Positions 17,489-27,453 of a DNA stretch of 45,585 bases are shown here, piece after piece. The position numbers and the translations under genes were made by a program. Location of the stretch: contig NZ_JACDSF010000019.1 in NCBI RefSeq assembly GCF_013449685.1, positions 14,034 through 59,618 on the forward strand, written 5' to 3'. The notes beneath the pieces are model-generated. The model saw only the letters and a list, made by a program, of their open reading frames with translations. It had not been told where the DNA came from and ran no database searches. The stretch comes from Pectobacterium brasiliense (GTDB lineage Bacteria > Pseudomonadota > Gammaproteobacteria > Enterobacterales > Enterobacteriaceae). Numbering within the stretch: position 1 is the stretch's first letter; each line of letters starts with the position of its first letter.

Positions 17489-20400
17489 TTATTTTCCTTG
17501 TTGATCCTGCGGCTTCTTATCAATCGCTTTCTGGATTATCGTCCCTGTACCTTCAGAAACAGCGGCTCCAAAAGTACTCCCCAGCATGTCCGCTGCAGGT
17601 TTCGGCAATTTTGTACCCGCTGCGCCACTGATAATAGTCGAGGTAGTGGCACCGGCAACGTTACCGACTCCAGCGCCGGTAACAGCCCCAGTAGAATCTT
17701 TATCACCCTTAATTTTACTACCAACATAGGCTCCGCTCATCCCCCAAGCTTGGGTTGCCAAGAAACTCTTTCCTGTGGTGACGGCGCTGACGCCTGTAGC
17801 AATTAAAGCGTCAGTGTAACTTATGCTTTCACCCGGTTTCATGGTGATTACCTGGTTATTGATATTGGCTGCGCCACCGATGAGTCCATTGACGGTGATC
17901 GCTCCACCCGTCACTGTACTCCCTCCACCGAGTGTCAGGGCATTAACCATAAAGAAGCCCCAGGCTTGCAGTAATCCTCTTACCGGATCCTGATTCTCGG
18001 AAAGGGTGCCTCTGTTGTAGATGCGTAATGATTCACTGACCTGCTCAGGCGTTTTGCCATGCTCAATCTCATATTTGGCGAGTGACACCGCACCAGAACC
18101 CCAGGACATCATGCCAGGGCTTAACAGATCATTGTTGTCCACCGCATTTTTACTGGAATCATGCGCAGTGACAGCGCCAGCAGAAGTATCCGTGCTGAGT
18201 CCGCCAGCAAGAGCCCCTGCCAGCGATGCCAGATTGCTAATCTTAGTACGTTGTTCTGGTTTGAGATCTTCCGTTTTAACACCAGGGTATAAATATTCAC
18301 GAATAGCACGTGCAGCGAGTTCTCCACTCGCCGCGCCGATGGCGCCTGCAGCAGCATTTGTTCCCGACAATTCAGCCACAACACCACCTAATACAGCATG
18401 CCCAATAGCATTTGCTGCAATTTGACCGGCCGTCGGGTCTTCATCAAAGCCTACTGTCATGCCTTTTACTACTCCAGCCATATAAGGCGCAGCTCCGGCG
18501 GCCAGCGCTTTCGCTGGGTCGCCACCAGCCAGAGCCGTAATTGCAGCAGCAGCAGCGCGAACTCCGCGGTCAAGATCGCCTCCAGCCTTATACTGGTCAC
18601 TCACGCTTTTATAAGCGTCTGTATTTTTGACACGATTCCAGTAAACATCACGCTTTTCTTTACCATCCCACTCACCAGCTTCTTCAATGCCGGCACTGTT
18701 AGCCATAATTTCACCCTGCTTGAGAGTAATATCGACGGCCTGATTCGCGATATCGCTAATCAACCGCAATTGGCTCAGACGCTGCTGTTCCTTCGCTTTA
18801 TCGAAGATTGGGCTGATACTTTGATTCGCATGCTCGACATCGCGGCTCAGCTCGCTGACATCCTGCTGCTGGTTCGCCTGGTCACGGATAATCAGCGATC
18901 CCGGCGAAACGGCGGCATAGGTGGTGCCGGAGGCATTCCCATCGCTGCCACCCGCTCCCAGACCATTAGCCGCCAGATTCTGTACGGCATTTTTCAGCAG
19001 ATCCTGCGCGCCCAGACCGCCAGTGCTGATACCGACACTGCTGTGCGATACTTCAAATTCTGCACGGTTGTCGATATTGCTGAAGCCCAGCGTGCCGGTA
19101 TCGAGACGGTTTTTATCTTCGCTGGCGGTGCTACCAATCACTGCGCCATCCAACTGGGTGTGATTGCCGACGGTGATATCGAAGCCGCCGTCACCGGCGA
19201 AGATACCGGTCTGCTCCTGCACGCTGTTATAGGTGCTGTGGATCTTATCTTTCGCCACGCTGGCGCTGACGCTACCGGTCATGCTGCCAAAGGTAAAGCT
19301 GGCGCCTGCCGAGCTGTTCTTCTGCTTCGAGTCATAGTTATTGACGTCCTGCTCACTCTGCAGCGTCAGGTCACGTCCGACATTCGCTACCACCTGCGCG
19401 GCACTCAGCTGTGCGCCGCGCAGGGTGGTGTCACGTCCGCTGTTAACCGTCAGCTTATTCCCTGCATCGATCGTGGTTTCGGTGTGGGTCAGGCCCTCGC
19501 CATTTTCGTTGCCGGAACCTTTACTGGCGTTAGCAAATACGCTGATCCCCGCGCCGCCTTGGCCAGCGCCGATGCTGACGCCCACGCCGCCGCCGCTGCT
19601 GCTGTTCTTGCCGGTCTGCAGTTGGGTATTCTGCGCCGACAGCAGGTTGATATCGCGGTTCGCCGACAGCAGCACATCGTTGCCCGCTTTCAGCTGGCTG
19701 CCGCCGATGGTCAGATCGCCATCTGCGCCATTTTCTGAACCGGTCGCCACCAGATTGATATTGTTGCCCGCCTGCACGGTACTGCCGGAAGCGTTAACCG
19801 CTTCGCTGTGGCTCTCGCTCTTCGACTTTGAGGTGCTCAGCGACAGGCTGACGCCAATGGCATTCTGATCCGCGGTATTCTGCGAAGCCAGTACCGCGGC
19901 CTGAGCGGCCTGTACGCCTGCCAGACCGGATTTCAGCTTTTGCAGTGACGCCATACGGCCATCCTGCTGCTCATCGGCGGCTTTCGCGCTGGTGTAAGCG
20001 GCATTAATCGCGCTGCCGATCGCGCCGGACAGCGCCAGCGTCAGACCCGTCTGTTTACGCTCATAGGTGGTGTCGGTGGTGCTCTGATTATTCGCGGCAT
20101 CAATGGTGATAGTGTTCGCCACCATATTGATGTCGTTACCGGCGATCACATCGGAGCCCTGCACGGCGATATTATTGCCCGCCACCAGACTGGTATCGCC
20201 ATTGACGCTGCCCAGCGTGCTGTTGTTGTGGGTCAGCGCCGCAGTATCGGAGGTCGAACTCTCTTTGATTGAACCGACAAAGAAGCCAATGCCGCCGCTG
20301 CTCATCAGGCCCGACTTGGTGGTTTTCTTCATCGACCAGCTGTCGCGGCTTTCTTCTGCCGCCGTGACGTTGAGGTCGTTACCGGTACGCAGTGCCAGAT

Positions 20401-23400
20401 CCCGATCAGCCGCCACATCGCTGCCGGTGATATTCAGATTGTTACCCGCGCTGATGGAGATATTTTCCCCGCCCAGACTGCTGCCATTTGCCAGCGTGGC
20501 ATCGTAACCGGCGCGGGTGGTAGTGGTGCGTTTCGACAGGAAGCCGGAACCTTTCACCTTGGAATTCATATCCAGATATTCCTGGCTGCTGGCGCTGCCG
20601 AGGTTGATATCATTGGTGGCGGTCAGCGCAAGCTGCCGATCGGCATTCAGCTTCGCCGCCTGGGTGTTAATATTATTGCCGGCATTCAGCGAGATATTGC
20701 CGTCGCTGGTAACTTCACTGCCTTGTACCTGAGTCAGCGTCTGCGTGACGTGGTTATCTTTATCCCACACGACTTTGTCGCGGCTGCCGGTGGTGACGGT
20801 GGTCATAGTGATATCGCGGTTAGCAGCGATCTGCGTCTGGCTGTTTTCACCGGAGCTGACCACCTGTGCGGCCTGCAGATTGACATCACGGCCTGCCTGC
20901 AGCAGCAGTTTGCCATCGTCACCCTGCACATACATGCCTGCCACGCGGTCGATATTGTCGCGGCTGAAGCGGTTACTGCCGTTCTGACTTTCCGCGTGGT
21001 TGGTCTCGCTGGCAACGGTGATATCGCGTCCGGCTTGCGCCAGCAGGGTATCGGTGGCACGTATTGTACCGCCGGTGTTAGTGAGATCGTTGGTCGCCTG
21101 CAGCGACACGGATTTACCCGCAATGATGCCGCCGACGTTAACGATATCGTCGCCGGAAACGCTGACCAGCTGTGTGGCGCTGATGCGTCCGCTGTTCAGC
21201 ATGCCTCCGCTGACGCCAATGCTGACGTTCTTACCGGCCAGCAGCGCACCGCTGCCGTCCATATCGCTTTGCTGCACCTGTGCATACACCTGCGGTACCA
21301 GCACGTTCTGGGTGGTGCCATCCGGCATCTTCACATCCTGCGCCACCAGCCACACCATATCCTGAGTGATCTGCTTCATCTGTTCGGCGGTGAGCGCCAC
21401 GCCCGGCACCAGATTGAATTGCTTCGCGAAGCTGACGCCCGCTTCCATCAGGCCCTTATACTGCTCTTCATCGCTGGTGTAGTCGGCGAGATAGCGCTGG
21501 CCGACCAGCTCAACGATCTGCTCGCGCACCAGACGTTGCTCATAGAAACCATCGCCGAGGCGTTTTTGCGTGATCGACGGGTCGGTCTGCAACTGGCGCA
21601 GCATATAGTCGGAGCTCAGCCAGGTTCTCTGATTGGTGAAGCGCGGATCGGTTTCGATCAGATAGCTGCTTGTGGCATCTGGCAGGGTGGTGAACAGGCT
21701 GCCGGTTGGCAGGGAAGCATCCGGTGTCATCGAACGAATCACATCGGTGTTCTGTCCGGCCACGTCCACGCGCTGTGCGGCATACTCAGCCAGCGATGGT
21801 GCGCTGCTGGTCGCCTGGGTATTCTCCTTCATCACGGTCGGGCTGAGGCTGATGGACTGAATTTCCGTTGGCGGTGTATAGGCCGAAGCGCGTGCTTTCT
21901 GGCTGTCTTTGCCTTTTTTATGGATACGATCCCATTCGATGACCTGACCGACTTTCTCCGTCAGTTTCTGGCCAGTGACTTCGGTATTCACCAGTTCCTT
22001 CACCGCCGTCAGCAGGGTGCCACCGGCAATAATCTGGCTCTTGTCGTTCAGCAGCTTATCGCCGGAGAGCGAAATCTGACCGCCTGCGATGATTTTCGCT
22101 GGGTCGCTCTGGGCGATCTGCTCTTCGCGAATGGTCTCGGTATAGCTGTACTGATAGTAATGGTCGCGACCACACACCACGCCTTCGATACAGATATGGC
22201 GCACTTCATTTTTGTAGAAGCTGATGTTGTAGTCGTCAGGGCTGTAGTGGACGCCATTATTCAGGTCGACCACCATGTACTCATCTTTCTGCCGCTGCGA
22301 CAACTGCACCATACTGGTGGCGAAGTTGTCATTGATATTGTTCAGCGCGGTGAAGCTCAGCGCCATATTGCCCACAGATTCGATAGTCGAGCTGTGGTTG
22401 TTAATTTCGCCTGCCTTGCCGGTCGCCAGCGTATCCGCATCCAGCGCGCCGCCGATGGCTATATCCCCATTGCTGTAGATCAGGGAGTGGTCGCGGTTAT
22501 TCAGCGTACCGATGCCCAGATCCAGACGCTGGCGCGCCGCGATGGTAGCGCTGCTGTTATTTTCCGCCAGATTATTTAGCGTCGCTGCGCCGATCGCCAG
22601 GCCGTCGCCATAAATACGGCCGGTGCCGATATTATTCACGGTGCTGGCGTTGATGCGGGTCAGCACGCCGTCGATCAGGCCACGGTTGCTCAACGTATCG
22701 CTGGCGTTCAGCGTGGTCTGTTGGGAACTTAGTTCGCCAGTGGTCTGGTTGTCGATGTTGCTGGCCTGCACATTCAGCTTACCGCCTGCGCCAAGCAGTG
22801 CCGTGTTGATCAGGCTGTTATTGACGTTCAGCGTCAGATCGCCATTTGCCAGCGTTTTATTGTTGTTACTGAAGCCGTCCGCGAAGCTGAGATCCATATC
22901 GCCAAGCGACAGAATTTCACCGCTGCCATTAATCTCGCGACTGCGGAAGGTCAGTTGCTGACCCGCCACCAGACGGCCACCTTCATTGCTGATACGCAGA
23001 TCGCTGCTGGTGGCTGCGGTGCGTGCGAGGGCGCTGCTGTTTTGCTGATCGAGCGTCAATTGCTTATTGGCGGAGATCTGTCCCTGATTGTTATTCAGCA
23101 CCGGCGTGGCGATCGCCAGATCGTTGGCAGCGGCCAACGTACCGTTCTGGTTGTTCAGTTCACTGCTGGCCGCAACATTCAGCGAGCCGGAACCGGCCGC
23201 CATAATGGTGCCGCCCTGGTTATTCAGGCTGGCGCTCTGTACGCTGAATTTTTTGGCATTGGCGGCGATGCGGCCATTCTGGTTATCAATGCTGTCGCTG
23301 CTGAGTTGCAGATCGCTGTCGCCGCTCTGCAGCAACTGACCACCGCGGTTACTGATAACCGGGGTGCTGACCTGCAGCGCATTGGCGTTAATCACGCCGC

Positions 23401-24862
23401 GATCGTTGCTGAGTTTACCGGCGGCGGAGAGTTTCAAATCGCCGCTCGCCAGCAGTTGCGCGTCGTCGGTGATGATATCGCTGCTGCTGGTCAGCGTGGC
23501 GTGATGCGCGGCGGTATCGCTGCCGCTGAGATCAATCTGGCTGGCGCTGGCGTTCAGATTGCCACCGGCCAGCGCCTGACCCCGGCTGGTCAGTTTACCG
23601 TCGCTGGCGAGTGTCAGATTGCCGCTGTCGGCTAGGGTGCCATCGGTTTTCATCCCGGCGGCAATGGCCGCGCCTTTGCTGTTGCGGATGCTGGCACCGC
23701 GCACATGGGTATTGCCTTTGGCGGCGATAAGGCCGGTATTCGTCACCTCGCCGCTGGCGGTAGTGCTGTGATCGCGCTGGGCAAACAGGGTGCCACTGTT
23801 GTCAACTTTTTTACCGCCCAGCAGCAGATCCTGACCGGCATTGACCGTACCGCTGTTGACGATATCGCCATTGGCGTTAATGGTGATGTCACCCGCCTGA
23901 CTGCCAAGCGTCCCTTTGTTGCTGACGCCGACCCCTTGCTCGGTCGCCACCAGACGGATTTTACCGGCATACATGCCGCCCAACTGGGCGACGTCGATCG
24001 CCAGCGTCGGTTTGACGTCGCTGCTGTCGCTGTCCGCCGCGCTGCTGGCTGTGGCCGTGCTGTTATCGGCGGCCACCTCGTTTTTACCGGTGGTGACGGT
24101 CACATCTTTTGCCCAGATACCGGCATTGACCTTCACGGTGCGGGCAATCAGGTCGGTGTAATCCTGACGGCTGCTGTCCATGCCAGCGCCTTCCACCACG
24201 ATTTCACCCTTGCCCACGCGGTAACCACGCAGTTCACCATTGGCCATCTGCGGCGTGCCGGTGGTCAGCGTGGCACGGTTGGCGTTAATAAAGCCACAGC
24301 CGTCGCAGCTGATGCCCGCCGGGTTGGCTATGACTACCTGCGCCTTACGGCCTGCCACTTCGACATAGCCGTTCAGCTTGCTCGGGTCGCGCGAGTTGAC
24401 CTCGTTAAGAATAATTTTGGCTTCGCCTTTCGCCAGCCATGGGTTACCCGCCACCCAGCCGCCCATCTGAGTCTGCACCTGTTTGTGCGAGTTATTGAGG
24501 ATGGCGCCTTTGTTATCGACGTCAAACTGGGTGTATTTGTTATGCGAAACACCACCGGCACTCGGCGTCTGGATATTGACCTGCGGCATGCCGTTGGCGC
24601 TCTGCATCACATTCGGCTGCTGGCCGCCCGGGGCGCTCTTGTCGGCGACAATTCCGGCCGCCAGCGTCTGTGGCGCGAGCGTGACCAGACCGAGTGCGGT
24701 CATGGTCAGGAAGGCGGTAGGCTTCATGCGGCCAATCAGCTGGCTCAGCGTATGGCCGACGCCGTTGGCACCGCTTTTACCCTGGCCGCGGTTGATGTCG
24801 GAAACCACCATTAACAGGCCGCGAGCCTTGTTGAAAATGATGCGATAGAGGTTCTTATTCAC
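17489..24862 (-). CDS. cdiA: Contact-dependent inhibition toxin CdiA (filamentous haemagglutinin family)
   Basis: The 2457-residue product is a two-partner-secreted toxin filament. In order: extended signal peptide (1-70, MNKNLYRIIFNKARG... to TLAAG); TPS haemagglutinin domain with NPAGISCDGCGF near 180-195; FHA-1 repeats to about 830; a non-repetitive receptor-binding/YP stretch about 840-1200 (ICIEGVVCGRDHYYQ, DPRFTNQRTWLSS); FHA-2 repeats to about 1960; and a pretoxin domain from about 2010 ending in VDNN at 2241-2244 (18131-18142), where VENN is usual. The remaining 213 residues are the variable toxin: Gly/Ala-rich, hydrophobic, without catalytic motifs I know. It is short for CdiA (often over 3000). 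Start is GTG with AGGGA upstream. CdiB exports it and CdiC probably acylates it. Confidence 0.93.
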   Translation of the reverse strand: MNKNLYRIIFNKARGLLMVVSDINRGQGKSGANGVGHTLSQLIGRMKPTAFLTMTALGLVTLAPQTLAAGIVADKSAPGGQQPNVMQSANGMPQVNIQTPSAGGVSHNKYTQFDVDNKGAILNNSHKQVQTQMGGWVAGNPWLAKGEAKIILNEVNSRDPSKLNGYVEVAGRKAQVVIANPAGISCDGCGFINANRATLTTGTPQMANGELRGYRVGKGEIVVEGAGMDSSRQDYTDLIARTVKVNAGIWAKDVTVTTGKNEVAADNSTATASSAADSDSSDVKPTLAIDVAQLGGMYAGKIRLVATEQGVGVSNKGTLGSQAGDITINANGDIVNSGTVNAGQDLLLGGKKVDNSGTLFAQRDHSTTASGEVTNTGLIAAKGNTHVRGASIRNSKGAAIAAGMKTDGTLADSGNLTLASDGKLTSRGQALAGGNLNASASQIDLSGSDTAAHHATLTSSSDIITDDAQLLASGDLKLSAAGKLSNDRGVINANALQVSTPVISNRGGQLLQSGDSDLQLSSDSIDNQNGRIAANAKKFSVQSASLNNQGGTIMAAGSGSLNVAASSELNNQNGTLAAANDLAIATPVLNNNQGQISANKQLTLDQQNSSALARTAATSSDLRISNEGGRLVAGQQLTFRSREINGSGEILSLGDMDLSFADGFSNNNKTLANGDLTLNVNNSLINTALLGAGGKLNVQASNIDNQTTGELSSQQTTLNASDTLSNRGLIDGVLTRINASTVNNIGTGRIYGDGLAIGAATLNNLAENNSSATIAARQRLDLGIGTLNNRDHSLIYSNGDIAIGGALDADTLATGKAGEINNHSSTIESVGNMALSFTALNNINDNFATSMVQLSQRQKDEYMVVDLNNGVHYSPDDYNISFYKNEVRHICIEGVVCGRDHYYQYSYTETIREEQIAQSDPAKIIAGGQISLSGDKLLNDKSQIIAGGTLLTAVKELVNTEVTGQKLTEKVGQVIEWDRIHKKGKDSQKARASAYTPPTEIQSISLSPTVMKENTQATSSAPSLAEYAAQRVDVAGQNTDVIRSMTPDASLPTGSLFTTLPDATSSYLIETDPRFTNQRTWLSSDYMLRQLQTDPSITQKRLGDGFYEQRLVREQIVELVGQRYLADYTSDEEQYKGLMEAGVSFAKQFNLVPGVALTAEQMKQITQDMVWLVAQDVKMPDGTTQNVLVPQVYAQVQQSDMDGSGALLAGKNVSIGVSGGMLNSGRISATQLVSVSGDDIVNVGGIIAGKSVSLQATNDLTNTGGTIRATDTLLAQAGRDITVASETNHAESQNGSNRFSRDNIDRVAGMYVQGDDGKLLLQAGRDVNLQAAQVVSSGENSQTQIAANRDITMTTVTTGSRDKVVWDKDNHVTQTLTQVQGSEVTSDGNISLNAGNNINTQAAKLNADRQLALTATNDINLGSASSQEYLDMNSKVKGSGFLSKRTTTTRAGYDATLANGSSLGGENISISAGNNLNITGSDVAADRDLALRTGNDLNVTAAEESRDSWSMKKTTKSGLMSSGGIGFFVGSIKESSTSDTAALTHNNSTLGSVNGDTSLVAGNNIAVQGSDVIAGNDINMVANTITIDAANNQSTTDTTYERKQTGLTLALSGAIGSAINAAYTSAKAADEQQDGRMASLQKLKSGLAGVQAAQAAVLASQNTADQNAIGVSLSLSTSKSKSESHSEAVNASGSTVQAGNNINLVATGSENGADGDLTIGGSQLKAGNDVLLSANRDINLLSAQNTQLQTGKNSSSGGGVGVSIGAGQGGAGISVFANASKGSGNENGEGLTHTETTIDAGNKLTVNSGRDTTLRGAQLSAAQVVANVGRDLTLQSEQDVNNYDSKQKNSSAGASFTFGSMTGSVSASVAKDKIHSTYNSVQEQTGIFAGDGGFDITVGNHTQLDGAVIGSTASEDKNRLDTGTLGFSNIDNRAEFEVSHSSVGISTGGLGAQDLLKNAVQNLAANGLGAGGSDGNASGTTYAAVSPGSLIIRDQANQQQDVSELSRDVEHANQSISPIFDKAKEQQRLSQLRLISDIANQAVDITLKQGEIMANSAGIEEAGEWDGKEKRDVYWNRVKNTDAYKSVSDQYKAGGDLDRGVRAAAAAITALAGGDPAKALAAGAAPYMAGVVKGMTVGFDEDPTAGQIAANAIGHAVLGGVVAELSGTNAAAGAIGAASGELAARAIREYLYPGVKTEDLKPEQRTKISNLASLAGALAGGLSTDTSAGAVTAHDSSKNAVDNNDLLSPGMMSWGSGAVSLAKYEIEHGKTPEQVSESLRIYNRGTLSENQDPVRGLLQAWGFFMVNALTLGGGSTVTGGAITVNGLIGGAANINNQVITMKPGESISYTDALIATGVSAVTTGKSFLATQAWGMSGAYVGSKIKGDKDSTGAVTGAGVGNVAGATTSTIISGAAGTKLPKPAADMLGSTFGAAVSEGTGTIIQKAIDKKPQDQQGK

Positions 24863-24889
24863 GAAAAGTTATCCCTGCTAAAAGTGATG

Positions 24890-25405
24890 TTAAGCAACCA
24901 GCGGCGTGTTCTGCTGCCAGAGTCTGAATTGTTGTTGGGTGACGTCATCGCCACGGAATTGCAGTACCCGTTGCCCGCGTTCCGCCCCTTTGTGGTACAG
25001 CGCACGGCCGCATAAGTGGGGAAACAGCGTGCCGCCGACGATGCGACGAAATGCCAGCTGATCGCCGAAGGGCGCGACCCAGTCGCGGAACCACAGGCGG
25101 TTGCCGCTGGTCCAGTCCTGCGGTTGTACCAGGATGCCGGGGCCGGTGAGGTAGCGCTGTTCCGCTTCTTCGTCCATCCACGCCCAACTGAGGAAAAACA
25201 GGGGCTTGTCATCGCGGCTGGCAATAACAAACTGCTGATGTTTGATCGCGGGCAGCAGCAGCGTCGGCAGCACACTGAGCGGAATATCGCGGTGCTGTTC
25301 CGAATGCATCCACAGCCAGACCGCCGCGCCAAGCGCTTCCGCTTCGCTGAACTGACCGCCGAGCAGCGGGGCGGTTAACTGATAGCCATTAACAGGAATC
25401 TTCAT
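24890..25405 (-). CDS. cdiC: HlyC-like toxin-activating lysine acyltransferase CdiC
   Basis: RTX_C-family enzyme of 171 residues that transfers a fatty acyl group from acyl-ACP to lysines of a toxin. His38 (SEQHRDIP) aligns with HlyC His23. Asp108 lies in DWTSGNRLWFRDWVAPFGD, which matches the HlyC active-site segment (Asp92) nearly residue for residue. The ATG at 25405 is chosen because AAGGAGG is 6 nt upstream; the GTG one codon earlier is too close. It lies 11 bp after cdiB and 27 bp before cdiA, the cdiBCAI order. CdiA as its target is inferred from the operon. Homologues normally modify RTX toxins or, in such loci, CdiA. Confidence 0.9.
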   Translation of the reverse strand: MKIPVNGYQLTAPLLGGQFSEAEALGAAVWLWMHSEQHRDIPLSVLPTLLLPAIKHQQFVIASRDDKPLFFLSWAWMDEEAEQRYLTGPGILVQPQDWTSGNRLWFRDWVAPFGDQLAFRRIVGGTLFPHLCGRALYHKGAERGQRVLQFRGDDVTQQQFRLWQQNTPLVA

Positions 25406-25416
25406 CACGCGCCTCC

Positions 25417-27159
25417 TTAGTACTGCCAGCTCAGGTTGAAACCGAGGGTGACCGGGCTGGTGTGGAAACCTTCCGGTTTGGAGAACGGCACACCGACAAA
25501 CAGGTCGTAGCCGGTGTTAAAGGCGTTACCGCGCAGACCAAGCACGCCGCCCGCCAGATGTTTTCCGGCGAGGTAATCACGCGTGCCGTCTACTTCGCCG
25601 TAGTCAGCGCCGAGATACAGTTCCTGATTAGGGAGCGGGGTGCGCCAGGCCAGATCGTTGCGCACGAACCAGCCGTTGTCGGCCGTCAGGGTGCGTTCAC
25701 CATCAAAGCCGCGCACGGTCCAGCGGTTACCAATCGACAGCTGATCCTGTGGCGTCAGTTTGGTATGGTTGATCTGGCGCAGATACTGCACGTTGTAGCG
25801 GAAGGTCTGATTGCCCAGCGTAAACGGCATATCGAGTTGTGCATTCAACTGGATAATTTTCGCCAGCGCGGTGCCTTCATCGAAATACTCTTCCTGCGCC
25901 GGAATAGCGCCGAACCAGCGGGTGCCGCGCTGGTAGCTCACTGCGGCATCAAGGGTGGTAGCGCCGAAGTAGTGGCGATGCTGCAGACCCAGACGCCAGG
26001 CGCTGGTTTTACGCCGCTGCACATCCACTTCGGTATCGTTGACGAAGTTCTGCGATTCGCGCGTCAGAATTTCATAGCTCATTGAAGTTTTCTGACTGCC
26101 GCTGCGGTGCAGCACCCGGCTCAACTGGAAGTTAAGGTTTTTGCTGTTGCCGCTGTAGTTGTAGTCTTCATACGCGCCCGCCACATTCTGGTTGTAGTCG
26201 TAGCCGCTGGCGGTGACGCCCGCCATCCAGTAACCGAACGGTACGGAATAGTGCAGCATGTAGTTCTTGCTGCCTTTTTCGCTGCCGGATTCAAGGTCAT
26301 GGTTGCCGGAAATGTAGAATAGGTCGCTGAGTGAGAAGGGATTATCGATATACAGCGTCAAGCCGCCCTGATAACGACCGGTGGTTTCGGTGCCAGAGTC
26401 ATCGAGCGTCGCACCGAGACGCCACATTTTTTCCTGTTTCCAGGTGACGTCAATGTCGCTTTCACCGGGCTGTTCGCCCGGCACAATCGCCATCTCTGCC
26501 TGTACGGTGGGCACGCGCTGCAGGTTTTCCAGTCCCTGCTCAATGTCACGCAAATCCAGCAGTTCGCCTTCACGCGCCGGCAGGGCGCTCCAGAGGTTCA
26601 CGTAGCGATCGCTCTCTTTGGTCAGTTTGATCTGGCGCGTTTTGCCCGGAATCAGGGTGATATGCAGGGTGCCGGTTTTCAGGTTTTGCGGCGGCGCCAT
26701 GACGCGCGCGGTCACGTAGCCATGGTCGATCAAACGGTTTTGCAGTGCGCTCATCAGCAGGTTGACACCCTGAGCGCCCAGGCACTGACCTTTACCCTGA
26801 TCGGCCAGCTGTTGCAGTGGGATACGCAGCCAGGAGGGGAAATCGTCTTTGCCGGTCAGTATGATGTGATACAGCGTAAAGCACTGTTGCTCCTGCGGGA
26901 ATTGCAACTTAGTAAAGAATGAGGAAGGTGGTTGCAAACGCACATCAGGCGTTTGCGGCGCTAATTGCTGCTGCATCGCACGCTGGCGATCCTGCTGATT
27001 GATATTTAGCTGTTCATCCACCCGGTTCGGTGCGGCAAGAGGCGTAAGATTATTATCTGCCGCCCAACTGCTTGCTGAGGTGGTCAATAAAATAAATAGC
27101 GCAAGCGGGCTGAGACGCGCAGATTGATACCCGTCAGTGAATGACGCATTCCGTAGCAT
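25417..27159 (-). CDS. cdiB: Two-partner secretion outer-membrane transporter CdiB
   Basis: CdiB (580 aa) is an Omp85/TpsB channel that exports and displays CdiA. A signal peptide ends near SASSWAADN (about 34). POTRA domains follow ([19 protein letters not shown], then [21 protein letters not shown]), and the second half is a 16-strand barrel with the VRGF lid-lock motif ([14 protein letters not shown], about 476) and a terminal aromatic strand (GFNLSWQY). It is the first gene of the locus. The upstream region is shared with the divergent ycjX and carries tandem repeats. Confidence 0.94.
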   Translation of the reverse strand: MLRNASFTDGYQSARLSPLALFILLTTSASSWAADNNLTPLAAPNRVDEQLNINQQDRQRAMQQQLAPQTPDVRLQPPSSFFTKLQFPQEQQCFTLYHIILTGKDDFPSWLRIPLQQLADQGKGQCLGAQGVNLLMSALQNRLIDHGYVTARVMAPPQNLKTGTLHITLIPGKTRQIKLTKESDRYVNLWSALPAREGELLDLRDIEQGLENLQRVPTVQAEMAIVPGEQPGESDIDVTWKQEKMWRLGATLDDSGTETTGRYQGGLTLYIDNPFSLSDLFYISGNHDLESGSEKGSKNYMLHYSVPFGYWMAGVTASGYDYNQNVAGAYEDYNYSGNSKNLNFQLSRVLHRSGSQKTSMSYEILTRESQNFVNDTEVDVQRRKTSAWRLGLQHRHYFGATTLDAAVSYQRGTRWFGAIPAQEEYFDEGTALAKIIQLNAQLDMPFTLGNQTFRYNVQYLRQINHTKLTPQDQLSIGNRWTVRGFDGERTLTADNGWFVRNDLAWRTPLPNQELYLGADYGEVDGTRDYLAGKHLAGGVLGLRGNAFNTGYDLFVGVPFSKPEGFHTSPVTLGFNLSWQY

Positions 27160-27263
27160 AATGAATTAACCTGAATTATTAATTGTTATTGGGACACCAT
27201 TCGTTTCCAGAAACAATTGGTTACTTGGTACAATTTCAGGTTATATACGTTAACAATTTGTTG

Positions 27264-27301
27264 GCTAAGAGTTGTCTTATTGCTTGCTAAGAGTTGTCTT
27301 A
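27264..27301. repeat. Tandem 16-bp direct repeat with RcsAB-box-like palindromes
   Basis: GCTAAGAGTTGTCTTA occurs twice, at 27264-27279 and 27286-27301, with a 22-bp period (two helical turns). Each copy contains TAAGA-N4-TCTTA, a 14-bp inverted repeat (27266-27279, 27288-27301). This is the size and outer shape of the RcsAB box TAAGAATATTCCTA (10 of 14 match). The repeats lie about 105-142 bp upstream of cdiB and 150-190 bp upstream of ycjX. Which gene they control, and by what protein, is not shown. Confidence 0.7.
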
Positions 27302-27453
27302 AAAATATCGTTTCTTTACATTTTGGCGGTAAAAATACGGTATGAGATAGGTGAGCGGGGTTGAACTTATATCGGCGTGAGCGTGAGGCGTTTGTCTGAC
27401 TTTATTATATTGATACGATATATCTCTCAACCAAAGGAGTAATGGTTCATTCG

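Noticed and set aside
20723-22579. 618-codon open frame on the plus strand inside cdiA
   Set aside because: It is the antisense of cdiA. GC-rich repeats free of stops explain it and the similar frames at 18398-19738 and 23705-24814; none resembles a protein family.
17489-24862. FHA repeats of cdiA as a DNA repeat or CRISPR-like array
   Set aside because: The periodicity is at protein level (degenerate beta-helix repeats) without conserved DNA spacing.
24859-25332. 157-codon minus-strand frame overlapping cdiC
   Set aside because: The other frame matches HlyC-type acyltransferases residue by residue; this one is Arg/Cys-rich shadow.
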